A stretch of 64,000 bases of DNA from Magnetospirillum sp. XM-1 (GCF_001511835.1 NZ_LN997848.1:2632001-2696000); one strand, 5' to 3'. Shown: positions 37,120 to 48,028, numbered from the stretch's first letter. Numbers and translations are program-made. Notes: generated from the letters alone by a model not told the origin.

Positions 37120-37437
37120 CTACTTGGTCGGGCTCTGGGTCAGGCTTTGGCGCATCGGGCAATCGGCGGGCAGTTTGTTCACGTCGATCTTGCCGTCCGG
37201 GCCGATGGCCGACGCCATCATGCCACGGCCATAGCCGGGGCCACCGCCCCACATGCCGTAGCCCGGGCCGCGGCCGGGGACGAAGCTGCCGTCCTTCTGG
37301 GCCTTGAGCATCTGCTCATGACGCCAGCCGGGGCCCCAGGTCTGCGGGGTGGGGGACTGGTCGGCGGCACTGGCGGCGCAGGACGCGACGAAGCCGACGA
37401 GGGCGAATGCCGCGAGGGTCTTGAGGATGGTCTTCAT
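37120..37437 (-). CDS. Small Gly/Met-rich lipoprotein
   Basis: A 105-residue protein with a signal peptide and a lipobox-like V-A-S-C near residue 20. The mature part is rich in Gly, Pro, Tyr and Met (a GPGYGMWGGGPGYGRGMM stretch) and ends with an LPADCPMR segment. The Met/Gly composition recalls small periplasmic metal-handling proteins, but I do not recognise the family. GGAGG precedes the ATG by six bases. It is divergent from the EF-hand gene and followed by a terminator. Confidence 0.75.
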   Translation of the reverse strand: MKTILKTLAAFALVGFVASCAASAADQSPTPQTWGPGWRHEQMLKAQKDGSFVPGRGPGYGMWGGGPGYGRGMMASAIGPDGKIDVNKLPADCPMRQSLTQSPTK

Positions 37438-37593
37438 GATAGCCTCCAATCGCTCGTTCCCGCTCATGGTTGTATTAGAGCATATGAAGGTAACGAGGCG
37501 ATGTCGGGCGGGCCGGCAGGGGTAACAGAGTGTAACGCTTGCCTCGGCGCCTGCTTCGGGCATGATGGAAATGTTCAATTCCAGGGGGCGGAC

Positions 37594-39828
37594 ATGAGCG
37601 ACGAAACCGGCAATCACCAGGGCCCGATGCAGTGGAAGTTCTTCCGGGCGGGCGGCTTCGACCAGGTGCGGCTCGACACCGGCCGGGCGCTGATGAGCCT
37701 GGGCTCGCTGGACCAGAAGCTGTGGGCGGCGCTGTCCTGCCCGACCCGGGGCATCGAGCTGGACCAGCGCACGCTCGACATCATCGACAGCGACAATGAC
37801 GGCCGCATCCGCGCCGGCGAGGTCATCGCCGCCGTGGAATGGGCCGGCAACCTGCTGAAGCAGCCCGACCTGCTGTTGAAGCGCGAGGATGCGCTGCCCC
37901 TGGCCGAGATCGACGATGCCAAGCCCGAGGGCCGCGCCGTGCTGGCGGCGGCCAAGCGCATCCTGGCCAAAAGCGGCAAGGCCGATTCCGACACCATCAC
38001 CCTGGCCGAGGTGTCCGGGGTGCAGGAGGTGTTCGCCGCCAACGACTTCAACGGTGACGGCATCGTTCCGGCGGAAATCGTCGACGATCCGGCGCTTCGT
38101 TCGGTGATCGAGGACATCATCGCCTGCCTGGGCGGCGAGACCGATCGCGGCGGCCTGCCCGGCGTCAATCTGGACAAGGTGAAGGCCTTCTTCGAGGCGG
38201 CCCAGGCCCACGCCGCCTGGGCGGCCAAGGCCGATGAGGACCCGGCCCTCAACCCGGTGGCGGGCGAATCCGAGCATGCCGCCGAGGCGGTGGCGGCGGT
38301 GGCGGCCAAGCTGGACGACTGGTTCACCCGTTGCGCCCTGGCCGCCTTCGATACCCGCGCCGCCGGGCCGCTCAACCGCTCCGAGGAGGATTGGGCGGGG
38401 CTGGCCGGACAATTGCTGTCGCCGGATTCGGCGGCGCTGGCCGAATTCCCCCTGGCGGGCGTGGCCGCCGGCGCCGATCTGCCGCTGGGAGCCGGGCTCA
38501 ATCCCGCTTGGGGCGCGGCCATTGCCCGCTTCAAGGCCGAGGCGGTGGTGCCGCTGCTGGGCGAACGCGACAGCCTGTCGGCCGAGGATTGGGCCGCGAT
38601 CAAGGCGCGGTTCGCGGCGCGGGCCGCCTGGGCGGGTGAGATGCCGCAAGGTCCGGTGGGTGCGCTTGGCACCGCGCGGATCAGGGCCATTCTGTCCATG
38701 GACGCCCAGGCCGCCATCGAATCCCTGATCGCCCAGGACCTGGCGCTGGAGGCCGAGGCCCAGGCCATCGATTCGGTCGACAAGCTGCTGCGCTGCTGCC
38801 GCGATCTGGCGGTGCTGCTGAACAACTTCGTCGCCTTCCGCGATTTCTATACCCGCAAGCACAAGGCGGTGTTCCAGGCCGGCACCCTGTTCATCGACGG
38901 CCGGTCCTGCGATTTGTGCGTCCGGGTCGAGGAGCCCGGCAAGCATGCGGTGATCGCCACGCTCAGCCGCATCTATCTGGTCTATTGCGAATGCCGGCGC
39001 AGGGGCGTCGAGGACGGCGAGAAGATGTACATCGCCGCCGCCGTCACCGACGGCGATTCCGACCAACTGATGGTCGGGCGCAACGGCGTGTTCTATGACC
39101 GCAAGGGCGGCGATTGGGACGCCACCATCGTCCATATCGTCGACCACCCCATTTCCATCCGCCAGTCGTTCTGGGCGCCCTACAAGAAGGTGGGCAAGAT
39201 CATCGCCCAGACGGTGGAGAAGATGGCCGCCGCCCGGGCCAAGGCCGCCGACGATCAGGCCGCCGCCCTGGCGGTGTCGCCCAAGATCCCCCTGCCGGGC
39301 GCCAAGCCGGCCGCCGCCGCCGCTCCGGCGGCTCCGGCGGCAGCTCCGGCCGCCGCCGCGCCCGCCGCGCCGCCGGCGCCCTTCGACGCGGGGCGCTTCG
39401 CCGGCATCTTCGCCGCCCTGGGGCTGGCGGTGGGCGCCATCGGCACGGCGCTCGCCTCGGTGGTGACCGGCTTCCTGGCGCTACCGTGGTGGCAAATTCC
39501 GCTCGCCCTGCTGGGCGCGGTGTTGGCCGTGTCGGGGCCCAGCATGATCATTGCCTCGTTCAAGCTGCACCAGCGGCACCTGGGGCCGATCCTCGACGCC
39601 AACGGCTGGGCGGTGAACACCCATGCCCGCATCAACATCCCCTTCGGCACGGCGCTGACCCATCTGGCCCGTCTGCCCGAGGGCGCCCAGCGCTCCATGA
39701 AGGATCCCTACGCCCAGAAGGAGCCGCCGTGGCGTTCGGTGGTCTTCGTGGGCGTGGTGCTGGCGGCGCTGGCCCTGGCCTGGAAGCTGGGCTGGATCGC
39801 CAAGCTGGTGGCGATGGCGCATAAATAG
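37594..39828 (+). CDS. EF-hand membrane protein of unknown function
   Basis: A 744-residue protein that I do not recognise as a named family. A canonical EF-hand loop is visible near residues 66-77 ([12 protein letters not shown]). A second, degenerate one lies near 150-160 ([11 protein letters not shown], with the last acidic residue one place early). A long soluble part follows, with FFRAGGFDQ at the start and a conserved-looking cysteine-rich stretch ([12 protein letters not shown]) near 435. An Ala/Pro linker (about 565-595) leads to about three membrane helices at the C-terminus. It may be a calcium-responsive inner-membrane protein. The start at 37594 was chosen over upstream frame extension because it fits the protein composition. 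Confidence 0.75.
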   Translation: MSDETGNHQGPMQWKFFRAGGFDQVRLDTGRALMSLGSLDQKLWAALSCPTRGIELDQRTLDIIDSDNDGRIRAGEVIAAVEWAGNLLKQPDLLLKREDALPLAEIDDAKPEGRAVLAAAKRILAKSGKADSDTITLAEVSGVQEVFAANDFNGDGIVPAEIVDDPALRSVIEDIIACLGGETDRGGLPGVNLDKVKAFFEAAQAHAAWAAKADEDPALNPVAGESEHAAEAVAAVAAKLDDWFTRCALAAFDTRAAGPLNRSEEDWAGLAGQLLSPDSAALAEFPLAGVAAGADLPLGAGLNPAWGAAIARFKAEAVVPLLGERDSLSAEDWAAIKARFAARAAWAGEMPQGPVGALGTARIRAILSMDAQAAIESLIAQDLALEAEAQAIDSVDKLLRCCRDLAVLLNNFVAFRDFYTRKHKAVFQAGTLFIDGRSCDLCVRVEEPGKHAVIATLSRIYLVYCECRRRGVEDGEKMYIAAAVTDGDSDQLMVGRNGVFYDRKGGDWDATIVHIVDHPISIRQSFWAPYKKVGKIIAQTVEKMAAARAKAADDQAAALAVSPKIPLPGAKPAAAAAPAAPAAAPAAAAPAAPPAPFDAGRFAGIFAALGLAVGAIGTALASVVTGFLALPWWQIPLALLGAVLAVSGPSMIIASFKLHQRHLGPILDANGWAVNTHARINIPFGTALTHLARLPEGAQRSMKDPYAQKEPPWRSVVFVGVVLAALALAWKLGWIAKLVAMAHK

Positions 39829-39833
39829 GGCGG

Positions 39834-39888
39834 GGAGCGCGGGCGTCCCGCCCGCACCCCAAGAAAGCGGGCGGGACGCCCGCGCTCC
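39834..39888. repeat. Palindromic intergenic repeat, copy 2
   Basis: A perfect 22-bp inverted repeat (39834-39855 with 39867-39888) around an 11-base spacer, in a gap of 63 bases between two convergent genes. The arm is the same as in copy 1 at 29482. It could double as a bidirectional terminator. Confidence 0.85.
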
Positions 39889-39891
39889 GAA

Positions 39892-41190
<1,299 letters not shown>

Positions 41191-41279
41191 GCTTGGTCCT
41201 TGAGAGCGCGAGGGAATCTGAAGGCCCCCTTTAGCGCCCCCCCTTGCCAAGGTCAAGGTCCGCGACTAAAACCGCTCCC

Positions 41280-41945
41280 ATGATTCTGACACCCATCGAC
41301 CATACCGGCCTGGCCGGGCTGAAGAGCGAGTTCGAGGCGGCCCTGGCCGAGGACCCGCTGGCGCTTGCCGTGTTCCGCCGCGTCACCGCTTTGGTGCCCG
41401 ACGGCGATCTTCTGACGCTGTCCACCGAGCCCGAGCACCGGAAGGGGGCGGTGGAGCTGTGCCGCCGCTTCGGCTTCAAGATCCTGGAGATGAGTCCCCA
41501 GGAGCATTTCACCTGGGATGGCGAAGGCGTGGCGGTTCACCTGGAGCCCAGCGTGCTGATCCACGAGGTGGGGCATTACCAGCTGTCCTCGCCCGAGCGC
41601 CGCAAGGTGCTGGATTTCGGCCTGGGCGCCGGGCCCGAGACCGGGCGCAAGGCTGAAGCCGACGCGGTGCAGTCGCTGTTCCTGCCCGAGCGCGACGTGG
41701 AGGAAGGGCTGTGCTCGCTGCTCGGCATCCTGTGGGAGGCCGAACTGGGCCAGCCGGCGGTGCTGGCCTTCCTCGAGCAGAACTGGATGGAGGGCGGCTC
41801 CAACCTCCAGAATGTCGGCCATTTCCGCAAGGTGGTGCGCTGGCTGCACGAAATGGGGCTGATCGACGATACCGGCGCTCCCACCATGGGGGTGCGCGAG
41901 GAAGGCGACGACACCTTCTTCACGCGCTGGTATGCCGATTGTTGA
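41280..41945 (+). CDS. HExxH-motif protein, possibly EpmC-like
   Basis: A 221-residue soluble protein with a metal-binding HExxH motif near residue 99 (LIHEVGHYQLS), followed by RRKVLDFG and a run of acidic residues. The order HExxH - RR - DFG - acidic stretch is like what I remember of EpmC (YfcM), the enzyme that hydroxylates the modified lysine of elongation factor P. Overall similarity cannot be checked here. Another possibility is a minimal zinc peptidase. The start ATG at 41280 was chosen over an upstream in-frame codon; it has only a weak ribosome site. No efp gene is nearby. Confidence 0.6.
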   Translation: MILTPIDHTGLAGLKSEFEAALAEDPLALAVFRRVTALVPDGDLLTLSTEPEHRKGAVELCRRFGFKILEMSPQEHFTWDGEGVAVHLEPSVLIHEVGHYQLSSPERRKVLDFGLGAGPETGRKAEADAVQSLFLPERDVEEGLCSLLGILWEAELGQPAVLAFLEQNWMEGGSNLQNVGHFRKVVRWLHEMGLIDDTGAPTMGVREEGDDTFFTRWYADC

Positions 41946-42061
41946 ATGTCGGGCTCACCTGTTCACTGAATTGACGCATCTCCGACACAATCCGTAACTA
42001 TTCCAAAAGGATAGGCTTGGATATAGTCCATGCGGAATTTAGGGATTTGTCGGGGGATGGT

Positions 42062-44212
42062 GTGAGCACGCGGTCCAAGCGACCCAGGATACGGCTGCGT
42101 GTCGGTATCGCCGCCATGTTTCTCGGCATCATGCTGCCGTTGACGGCGCTGATGACCACGGTGCTTTATCGCCAGAATTCGCATCTGGCCGCCGATCTTG
42201 CCCAGAACGCCATGGACGGGGCGACCCGCGACGTGGTCTCCGGGGTGCGCAACCTCCTGGTTCCCATGGCCCGCGTCGTCGATCTGTCCACCGCCTTCGG
42301 CAAGGCGGAGGGCGAGAAGCTGCGCCGGGTCGAGACGCTGCGTCCGCTGATCGACACGCTGGAGGCCTTTCCCGACCTCTACGCCCTGTTCTTCGGTTTC
42401 GCCAAGGACGGCGCCTTCTACGAGGTGATCCGCCTGCCGCCGCCGGGCGGCAAGGGGCTGCTGGACCGCAAGCCGCCGCCGGAGGCGAAGTTCGCGCTGC
42501 GCATCATCGACACGGTGGAGGGCGAGGCCACCGACAGTTGGATCTACATCACCCGCTGGGGCAACGTGGTCGGTGTCGAGCGGGCGCCCAAGGTCGCCTA
42601 CGATCCCCGGACCCGGCCCTGGTACAAATCGGCGGCCGGGACGCAGGGCGTCGCCACGTCCGGCATCCACGTGTTCAGCAGCATCGGCAAGCCGGGGCTG
42701 ACCCTGTCCCAGCGGCTGATGACCGATGACGGGGCGCTGATCGGCGTGTTCGCCGCCGATCTGCTGACCGACACCTTGTCGCGCTTCCTGGCCGAGCGGG
42801 CGGTGGGAACCAAGGGGCGTATCTTCATCCTGGACGAGGACGACCGCCTGCTGGGCTATCCCGATGCCGAGCAATCCCTGGTCCGGGGCGACAAGGGGCT
42901 GGAAATCGCCAGGATCGACCAGATCGCCGACCGGGTGGTGGCCGACGCCGCCCGGCTGCGCAAGGATCTGGGCAGCCGGTTCAAGGCGGAACTGGGGCCC
43001 GAGCGCGATACCTATCTGGTGTCGTTCAGTCCGTTTCCCGACGAATTCGGCAAGCATTGGACCATCGGCGTGGTGGCCGAGGAGGGCGAGTTCATCGCCC
43101 CCTTGCGCCGCGCCAGCATCATCATTCTGATTATCGGCACGGCCTTCCTGGTGCTGGCTGGGGCGGGGGTCGCCTGGGCGTCGCGCCTGCTGACCCGGCC
43201 CATCGAGACGCTGATCGGCGAGGTCCGCCATATCGAGGCCCTGGATTTCTCCAGCACTGCGGTGGTCCGCTCGTCGGTGATCGAGGTCCACGCCCTGGCG
43301 GCGGCCATCGAGCGGATGAAGACCGCCATGCGCAGCTTCGCCGCCTATGTGCCCAAGGATCTGGTGCGGACCATCATGGCCTCGTCCGGAATTCCCACCA
43401 TTGACGGCGAGCGCCGGCCGCTGACCATCCTGTTCACCGATCTCCAGGGCTTCACGCAGACCTCGGAATTCATGGCGCCCGAGGACGTGGCCCATCGCCT
43501 GTCCATCTATTTCGAGATGATGTCGGCGGCGATCATCGGCAGCCGGGGGACCATCGACAAATTCATCGGCGACGCCATCATGGCGTTCTGGAACGCGCCC
43601 AGCCTGGACGAGGACCACGTGGCCAACGCCTGCCGCGCCGTGCTCGCCTGCCGCGTCCTGTCCGAGGAGCTGAACCGCGATCTGGTCGCCAACCGCTTTC
43701 CGCCCATGCCGACCCGCTTCGGCCTGCATTCCGGCGTGGCGGTGGTGGGCAACGTGGGCAGCAACGACCGCATGCAGTACACCGTCCTGGGCGCCGAGGT
43801 GAACCTGGCGTCGCGTATCGAAGGCCTCAACAAGATGTTCGGCACGTCCATGCTGGTCACCGGCGCGGTGGAAAAGCAGGTTCGCGACCGCTTCGTGTTC
43901 CGGCCGCTGGGCGTGGTGGCCCCCGCCGGCGTCACCCTGCCGGTGCCCGTGTTCGAACTGGTCGCCTCGCTGGAAGAGGGCTCCACCCTCGCCGCCACCG
44001 AGGAGCAGATGGCCGCCTGCGCCGACTGGAACCGGGCCATGAAGCTGTTCTTCGCCCGCGACTGGTCCGCCGCGTGCCCGGCGTTCCGCGACTATCTGGC
44101 CGCCCGGGGCGAGGACGGTCCCGCCCGCTTCTTCCTGGACCTCGCCGAGCGCTACGCCGCCGATCCGCCCGACGAGGCCTGGGACGGCGTGCTGCATTTC
44201 GAGGGGAAATAA
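42062..44212 (+). CDS. Membrane sensor class III nucleotide cyclase (dCache-like, HAMP)
   Basis: A 716-residue protein. TM1 at about 15-37 is followed by a large periplasmic sensor (about 38-340, dCache-like, with DPRTRPWYKSA). TM2 at about 352-376 and a HAMP region follow. The class III cyclase domain is at about 440-620. The metal-binding Asp residues are seen in FTDLQGFT and GDAIMAFW, and the purine-selecting Lys in TIDKFIGD. The partner Asp usually in G-D-x-V-N-x-A-S-R is replaced: G-A-E-V-N-L-A-S-R, so ATP preference is uncertain. A C-terminal TPR-like tail follows. GTG at 42062 follows a GGGGGA site; TTG at 42017 is an alternative. The DctP gene starts two bases after its stop. Confidence 0.88.
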   Translation: MSTRSKRPRIRLRVGIAAMFLGIMLPLTALMTTVLYRQNSHLAADLAQNAMDGATRDVVSGVRNLLVPMARVVDLSTAFGKAEGEKLRRVETLRPLIDTLEAFPDLYALFFGFAKDGAFYEVIRLPPPGGKGLLDRKPPPEAKFALRIIDTVEGEATDSWIYITRWGNVVGVERAPKVAYDPRTRPWYKSAAGTQGVATSGIHVFSSIGKPGLTLSQRLMTDDGALIGVFAADLLTDTLSRFLAERAVGTKGRIFILDEDDRLLGYPDAEQSLVRGDKGLEIARIDQIADRVVADAARLRKDLGSRFKAELGPERDTYLVSFSPFPDEFGKHWTIGVVAEEGEFIAPLRRASIIILIIGTAFLVLAGAGVAWASRLLTRPIETLIGEVRHIEALDFSSTAVVRSSVIEVHALAAAIERMKTAMRSFAAYVPKDLVRTIMASSGIPTIDGERRPLTILFTDLQGFTQTSEFMAPEDVAHRLSIYFEMMSAAIIGSRGTIDKFIGDAIMAFWNAPSLDEDHVANACRAVLACRVLSEELNRDLVANRFPPMPTRFGLHSGVAVVGNVGSNDRMQYTVLGAEVNLASRIEGLNKMFGTSMLVTGAVEKQVRDRFVFRPLGVVAPAGVTLPVPVFELVASLEEGSTLAATEEQMAACADWNRAMKLFFARDWSAACPAFRDYLAARGEDGPARFFLDLAERYAADPPDEAWDGVLHFEGK

Positions 44213-44214
44213 GC

Positions 44215-45258
44215 ATGCGGCCGCTCAGCGCCATCGTCGCCCTTGTCCTGCTGGCGGCCCTGCCGGCCCGGGCCGGGGAGGGGGACAAGCCCGCTCCGCC
44301 GCGCGAGATCTTCCTGGCCCATACCCAGGCGCAGAAATCCTCGGCCAATCCCACCGCCGCCATGGCCGCCGAGTTCAAGCGGCAGGTGGAGCGCCTGACC
44401 GAGGGCCGCGTCAAGGTCGGCATCTTTCCCGCCGGGCAGTTGGGCGGCAACCGCGAGATCGCCCGCGTGATCGCCGACAACGTGGTGCAGACCGGCTTTG
44501 TCACAATCGGCGGAGTGGTTCCCGCCTATCCCCCCCTGGCCGTGACCCAGATTCCCTTCGTGTTTTCCTCGCAGGAAGCGGCCCAGGCGGCCTTCGACGG
44601 CCCGTTCGGCCGCCTGCTGGGCGAGGAGATCGAGCGGCGGACCGGCATGATGGTGCTGGGCTATGGCGACAGCGGCGGCATGACGGCGCTGACCAATGCC
44701 CGGCGGCCGATCCACCGGCCCGAGGACATGCGCGGCCTGAAATTCCGCGTCATTCCCGGCTTCAAGTCCCAGGAGACCATGATCCGCAGCCTGGGCGCCG
44801 TGCCCGTGCCCATTTCATCGCGCGAGGAGCTGCCGGCCCTGTCGGCGGGGGTGGCCGACGGCCAGATGAACACGCCCCTGGCCATCCTGGCCGGGCGTTT
44901 CGACGAAGTGCAGAAATACGTCACCCTGACCGAGCATCTGTACGCGCCGCCGCTCTGGCTGTTCAATCGCAAGGCCTTCGACGCCCTGGCGCCCGACGAG
45001 CAGCAGGCGGTGCGCCAGGCCGCCGATGCCGCCCTGGCGGCGGGCCGGAAGCTGGCGGCCGAGATCGAGGGCTCGGAGCGGGGAATCTCGGCCCTTTACC
45101 GCCGCATGACGGTCACCCGCCTGTCCGCCGAGGAGAGGGACGCCTTCCGCCGCGTGGTGCAGCCCGTAATCATCGCCGAGGTTCAGGCGGACCTGGACGA
45201 GGAGGGCCGCGCCCTGATGGGCGAGTTCCTCAAGGCCGCCGCTCCGGCGGGGAAATAG
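44215..45258 (+). CDS. TRAP-type (DctP) periplasmic solute-binding protein
   Basis: A 347-residue protein with a signal peptide (A-R-A-G cleavage region). DctP marks include the FPAGQLGGNREI block, IPFVF and RPEDMRGLKFRVIPGF, which carries the conserved Arg that binds carboxylate ligands. No DctQ or DctM membrane subunit is present. It is joined to the sensor cyclase (start two bases after its stop, GAGGGG site), so it probably presents a ligand, perhaps an organic acid, to the cyclase's periplasmic sensor. That is inference from the gene order. Confidence 0.87.
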   Translation: MRPLSAIVALVLLAALPARAGEGDKPAPPREIFLAHTQAQKSSANPTAAMAAEFKRQVERLTEGRVKVGIFPAGQLGGNREIARVIADNVVQTGFVTIGGVVPAYPPLAVTQIPFVFSSQEAAQAAFDGPFGRLLGEEIERRTGMMVLGYGDSGGMTALTNARRPIHRPEDMRGLKFRVIPGFKSQETMIRSLGAVPVPISSREELPALSAGVADGQMNTPLAILAGRFDEVQKYVTLTEHLYAPPLWLFNRKAFDALAPDEQQAVRQAADAALAAGRKLAAEIEGSERGISALYRRMTVTRLSAEERDAFRRVVQPVIIAEVQADLDEEGRALMGEFLKAAAPAGK

Positions 45259-45264
45259 CTCCCC

Positions 45265-46188
45265 CTATCCCTTCCGCCTGATCTCGTAGGCCTGCAGATG
45301 GGTGAGCGCGGTGCGCAGCAGCGGGGCGGCTAGCCCGGCGGCGCGGGCCCGGCGGAGCATGTCGCCGACGATGTGCTCGCCCTCGGTGGGGCCGCCGGCC
45401 TCCAGGTCGCGCATCATGGACGCCGTCATGGCCGAGCCCTTCTGGGTCAGGAAGCCCAGCGCCAGATCGCGGGCCTCGGGGCGCGGGGCATGACCGGCAT
45501 GGGACGCCACGGCGGCGCATTCCTCAAACATCTCCCGCATGATGGCCTCGCCGTCTCCGGTCGCCATGATGGTGCCGACGCTGGCGCGCATCAGGCAGGT
45601 CATGCCGGCCAGCGGGGCGAGCAGCACGTACTTCTCCCAGGCCTCCTGCATGATCTCGGGCGAATGGCGGGTCTCGCACTTGGCGGGGCCGAAGGCCTTG
45701 GCCAGCGCCTCGGTCCGCGCCGAGGTGCCGCCCGACCGCTCGCCGAAGGTGATGCGGTTGATGTTGTTCATGTGCACGATCTCGCCATCCGCGCCCAAGG
45801 TGGAGAAGATGTGGCACAGCCCGCCGATCACCCGTCCGGGCCCGAAGGCCGCGTCCAGCGGGCCGTAATGGGCCAGCCCGTTCAGGATGGGCAGGACGGC
45901 GGATTCGGGGCCGACGGCCGGCGCGATGGCCTTGATGGATTCGTCCAGGTCATAGGCCTTGCACGACAGCAGCACCATGTCCCAGTGGCCCGACAGGGTA
46001 TCGGCGGTCACCGTCTTGACCGGGAAGGCGGCGTCGCCATGCGGGCTTTGGATGCGCAGCCCCTTCTCGGCCAGCAACCGGGCGCGCTTGGGCCGCACCA
46101 GAAAGGTCACGTCCGCCCCGGCCTCCGCCAGCCGCCCGCCGAAATAGCCCCCCGTCGCCCCCGCGCCCAGAACCAAAATCCGCATCAT
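45265..46188 (-). CDS. Ketopantoate reductase family protein (PanE/ApbA)
   Basis: A 307-residue NADPH-dependent reductase. The N-terminal Rossmann motif is GAGATGGYFGGRL, followed by LVRPKRA and VLLSCKAYDL. The catalytic Lys is in the EKYVLLAPLAGM helix, and the C-terminal domain has TEGEHIVGDM. In pantothenate synthesis PanE reduces ketopantoate to pantoate, but many paralogues act on other 2-ketoacids. No other pan gene is near, so the substrate is not certain. Either of the two adjoining ATGs may be used. It is convergent with the DctP gene. Confidence 0.9.
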   Translation of the reverse strand: MMRILVLGAGATGGYFGGRLAEAGADVTFLVRPKRARLLAEKGLRIQSPHGDAAFPVKTVTADTLSGHWDMVLLSCKAYDLDESIKAIAPAVGPESAVLPILNGLAHYGPLDAAFGPGRVIGGLCHIFSTLGADGEIVHMNNINRITFGERSGGTSARTEALAKAFGPAKCETRHSPEIMQEAWEKYVLLAPLAGMTCLMRASVGTIMATGDGEAIMREMFEECAAVASHAGHAPRPEARDLALGFLTQKGSAMTASMMRDLEAGGPTEGEHIVGDMLRRARAAGLAAPLLRTALTHLQAYEIRRKG

Positions 46189-46271
46189 CCGCCTCCGGTA
46201 TTACCAGTGGCGTCGAGGCTAATGGAGAGGGGCGGCGGGCGGCAAGGGGAAAGGCCTGGATTCAATGCCGT

Positions 46272-47375
46272 TCAAGGCAACATCCGTGACGGTATCAGCC
46301 GGCGAATCTGGCGGCTGGCCACATCCCGGAAGCGGGGAGTATGAAGGCAGATGCCGCCCACCAGGCCGACTAGACAGCCCAGAATGGTGTCGATGAAACG
46401 TGCCTGGATCAAAGCGGCAGACGAGGTGTGACCGAAGCTGGCGGCTTCCGCCAGGAAGAGCGTCAACGGCGTGATGAAGATTACGGCCACGCCGTAGTGG
46501 CGAGTGACCATGGTTTCGATAACGAAAACCAACGACGTCATCATCATGAAGATCGACCACCGGTCTAGGGGCAAGGCCAGCAATCCCCAGGATATCAGCA
46601 GGCCGAAGATGGTTCCTGCGACGCGCTGAACCTGTCTGTTCCATACCGCACGCAGGGACATGCCCTGGATTACGGCCAGGCAGCTGACCGGCACCCAGTA
46701 GGGGCGCGGCAAGTTGAGCGCTTGGCCGAGGGCCAGCGAGATTCCAACGAAGGCGCCGATGACCACGGGCTCGAACACGACATAGTCGAAGGTGGCCGGG
46801 GGAGGCGGAGCGACAGGTTGCGGCGCCCGCAGGCGCAGGATGTGCATGCTGTAAAGCAGCGCGATCACTCCGGCCAGCAGGCAGCCCATGGTTAGCAACC
46901 CGACATGCTGGGGCACCTGAAGGAGATCGACCGGTGAATAGGCTCCGATAGCTGCCGCCATGATGAAAAAAAGACTGCCCGGCGGTCCGATTTGGTAGAA
47001 CCGGCAGACCATGGTGACCAGAGCGGCGATGAAGGCCAGGACCGGCACCATCAGCGGCGTGATGAGCTGGCTCAGCATGCCCAGGGTGTAGCATGCGGCC
47101 AAGCCGAACGAGCAGGCCATCAACGTTATCATGCGATGGTGTAGTGACGTTGCTGGCAGGTAAAGGAAGACGATCCCGCCTAGCGACGAGATCAATCCAT
47201 AGCTCATATGATCGAAATAGGCTCCGACGGCAATTGGCAGGCCGGACGACATCGCCGCGGCGAACGGCATCTGCCACGGGCGGTCGCTTTTATGGACTGT
47301 CAACAATTGGGCCAGTTCGGATCGGATGAAGACCCGGATGGCCGCCAACATTTTGCAAACTTGCGGCACAGGCAT
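46272..47375 (-). CDS. FUSC-family inner-membrane protein
   Basis: A 367-residue membrane protein in two halves, each with about five to six helices, separated by a Pro-rich cytoplasmic loop (QPVAPPPPATFDY). The second half has the WVPVSCLAVIQG and VQRVAGTIFGLLISW pattern of fusaric-acid-resistance (FUSC/YccS-like) proteins. The family exports aromatic acids or other toxic anions, but the substrate here is unknown. ATG 47375 was taken; GTG 47384 is equally possible. Codon use looks less GC-biased than in the neighbours, and with the FMN reductase upstream it may have been acquired together. Confidence 0.8.
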   Translation of the reverse strand: MPVPQVCKMLAAIRVFIRSELAQLLTVHKSDRPWQMPFAAAMSSGLPIAVGAYFDHMSYGLISSLGGIVFLYLPATSLHHRMITLMACSFGLAACYTLGMLSQLITPLMVPVLAFIAALVTMVCRFYQIGPPGSLFFIMAAAIGAYSPVDLLQVPQHVGLLTMGCLLAGVIALLYSMHILRLRAPQPVAPPPPATFDYVVFEPVVIGAFVGISLALGQALNLPRPYWVPVSCLAVIQGMSLRAVWNRQVQRVAGTIFGLLISWGLLALPLDRWSIFMMMTSLVFVIETMVTRHYGVAVIFITPLTLFLAEAASFGHTSSAALIQARFIDTILGCLVGLVGGICLHTPRFRDVASRQIRRLIPSRMLP

Positions 47376-47431
47376 GTCCACCACCGGAGAGCATGGCGAC
47401 CGGACGGCTCGCCCGACATTGGGGTGGGGTG

Positions 47432-48028
47432 TCAGCTTCCGCCGAAGCGCGCCCGCAGATACGCCCCGTCCTTGTCACGCAGCAGGTTTTCTACCCAGCT
47501 CACGTACTTGTCCATCCATCCTTGCAGAAATTTTCTCGTATCCGGATTGGCGATCGCGCCATCGGCGTCAAAGAACCCATCCTTTATCTGGATAAACGCC
47601 TCGGGTTGGCCGAGTGTCGGCACGTCCAGATAGGCGAGAACATTGCGTAAATGCTGCTGTGCCAGGGAGGTGCCGATGGCGCCGGGGGAACACCCCATGA
47701 TCCCGGCAGGTTTTCCCGCCCAAACGCTTTTGCCGTAGGGACGCGAGCCATGGTCGAGGGCATTTTTGAGCACGCCGGGGATCGAGCGGTTATATTCCGG
47801 CGTCACGAACAGCAGCCCATGGGCGGCGGCAATTTCAGCCCTCAGCCGAGAGACGGCTGGCACTGGCGTCAAGTCGTCATCCTGGTTGTAGAGCGGCAGA
47901 CCGCCGATCTGAGTATGCTGGAATGAAAATTCCGGCGGCGCCAATTTCACGATGGCATCGGCAAGCTTGCGGTTGAAACTGTCCTTGCGCAGGCTGCCAA
48001 CGATGATGGCGATCTGGTGTTGGCTCAC
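47432..48028 (-). CDS. NADPH-dependent FMN reductase family protein
   Basis: A 198-residue flavodoxin-fold reductase. The FMN-binding loop after the first strand reads IIVGSLRKDSFNRKL. The second flavin motif is FVTPEYNRSIPGVLKNALDH, and CSPGAIG forms a third loop. Family members reduce FMN, quinones, azo dyes or chromate. GTG at 48028 has AGGAGG six bases upstream, much better than the longer upstream frame. It lies 56 bases ahead of the FUSC gene on the same strand, so detoxification as a pair is plausible. Confidence 0.9.
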   Translation of the reverse strand: MSQHQIAIIVGSLRKDSFNRKLADAIVKLAPPEFSFQHTQIGGLPLYNQDDDLTPVPAVSRLRAEIAAAHGLLFVTPEYNRSIPGVLKNALDHGSRPYGKSVWAGKPAGIMGCSPGAIGTSLAQQHLRNVLAYLDVPTLGQPEAFIQIKDGFFDADGAIANPDTRKFLQGWMDKYVSWVENLLRDKDGAYLRARFGGS

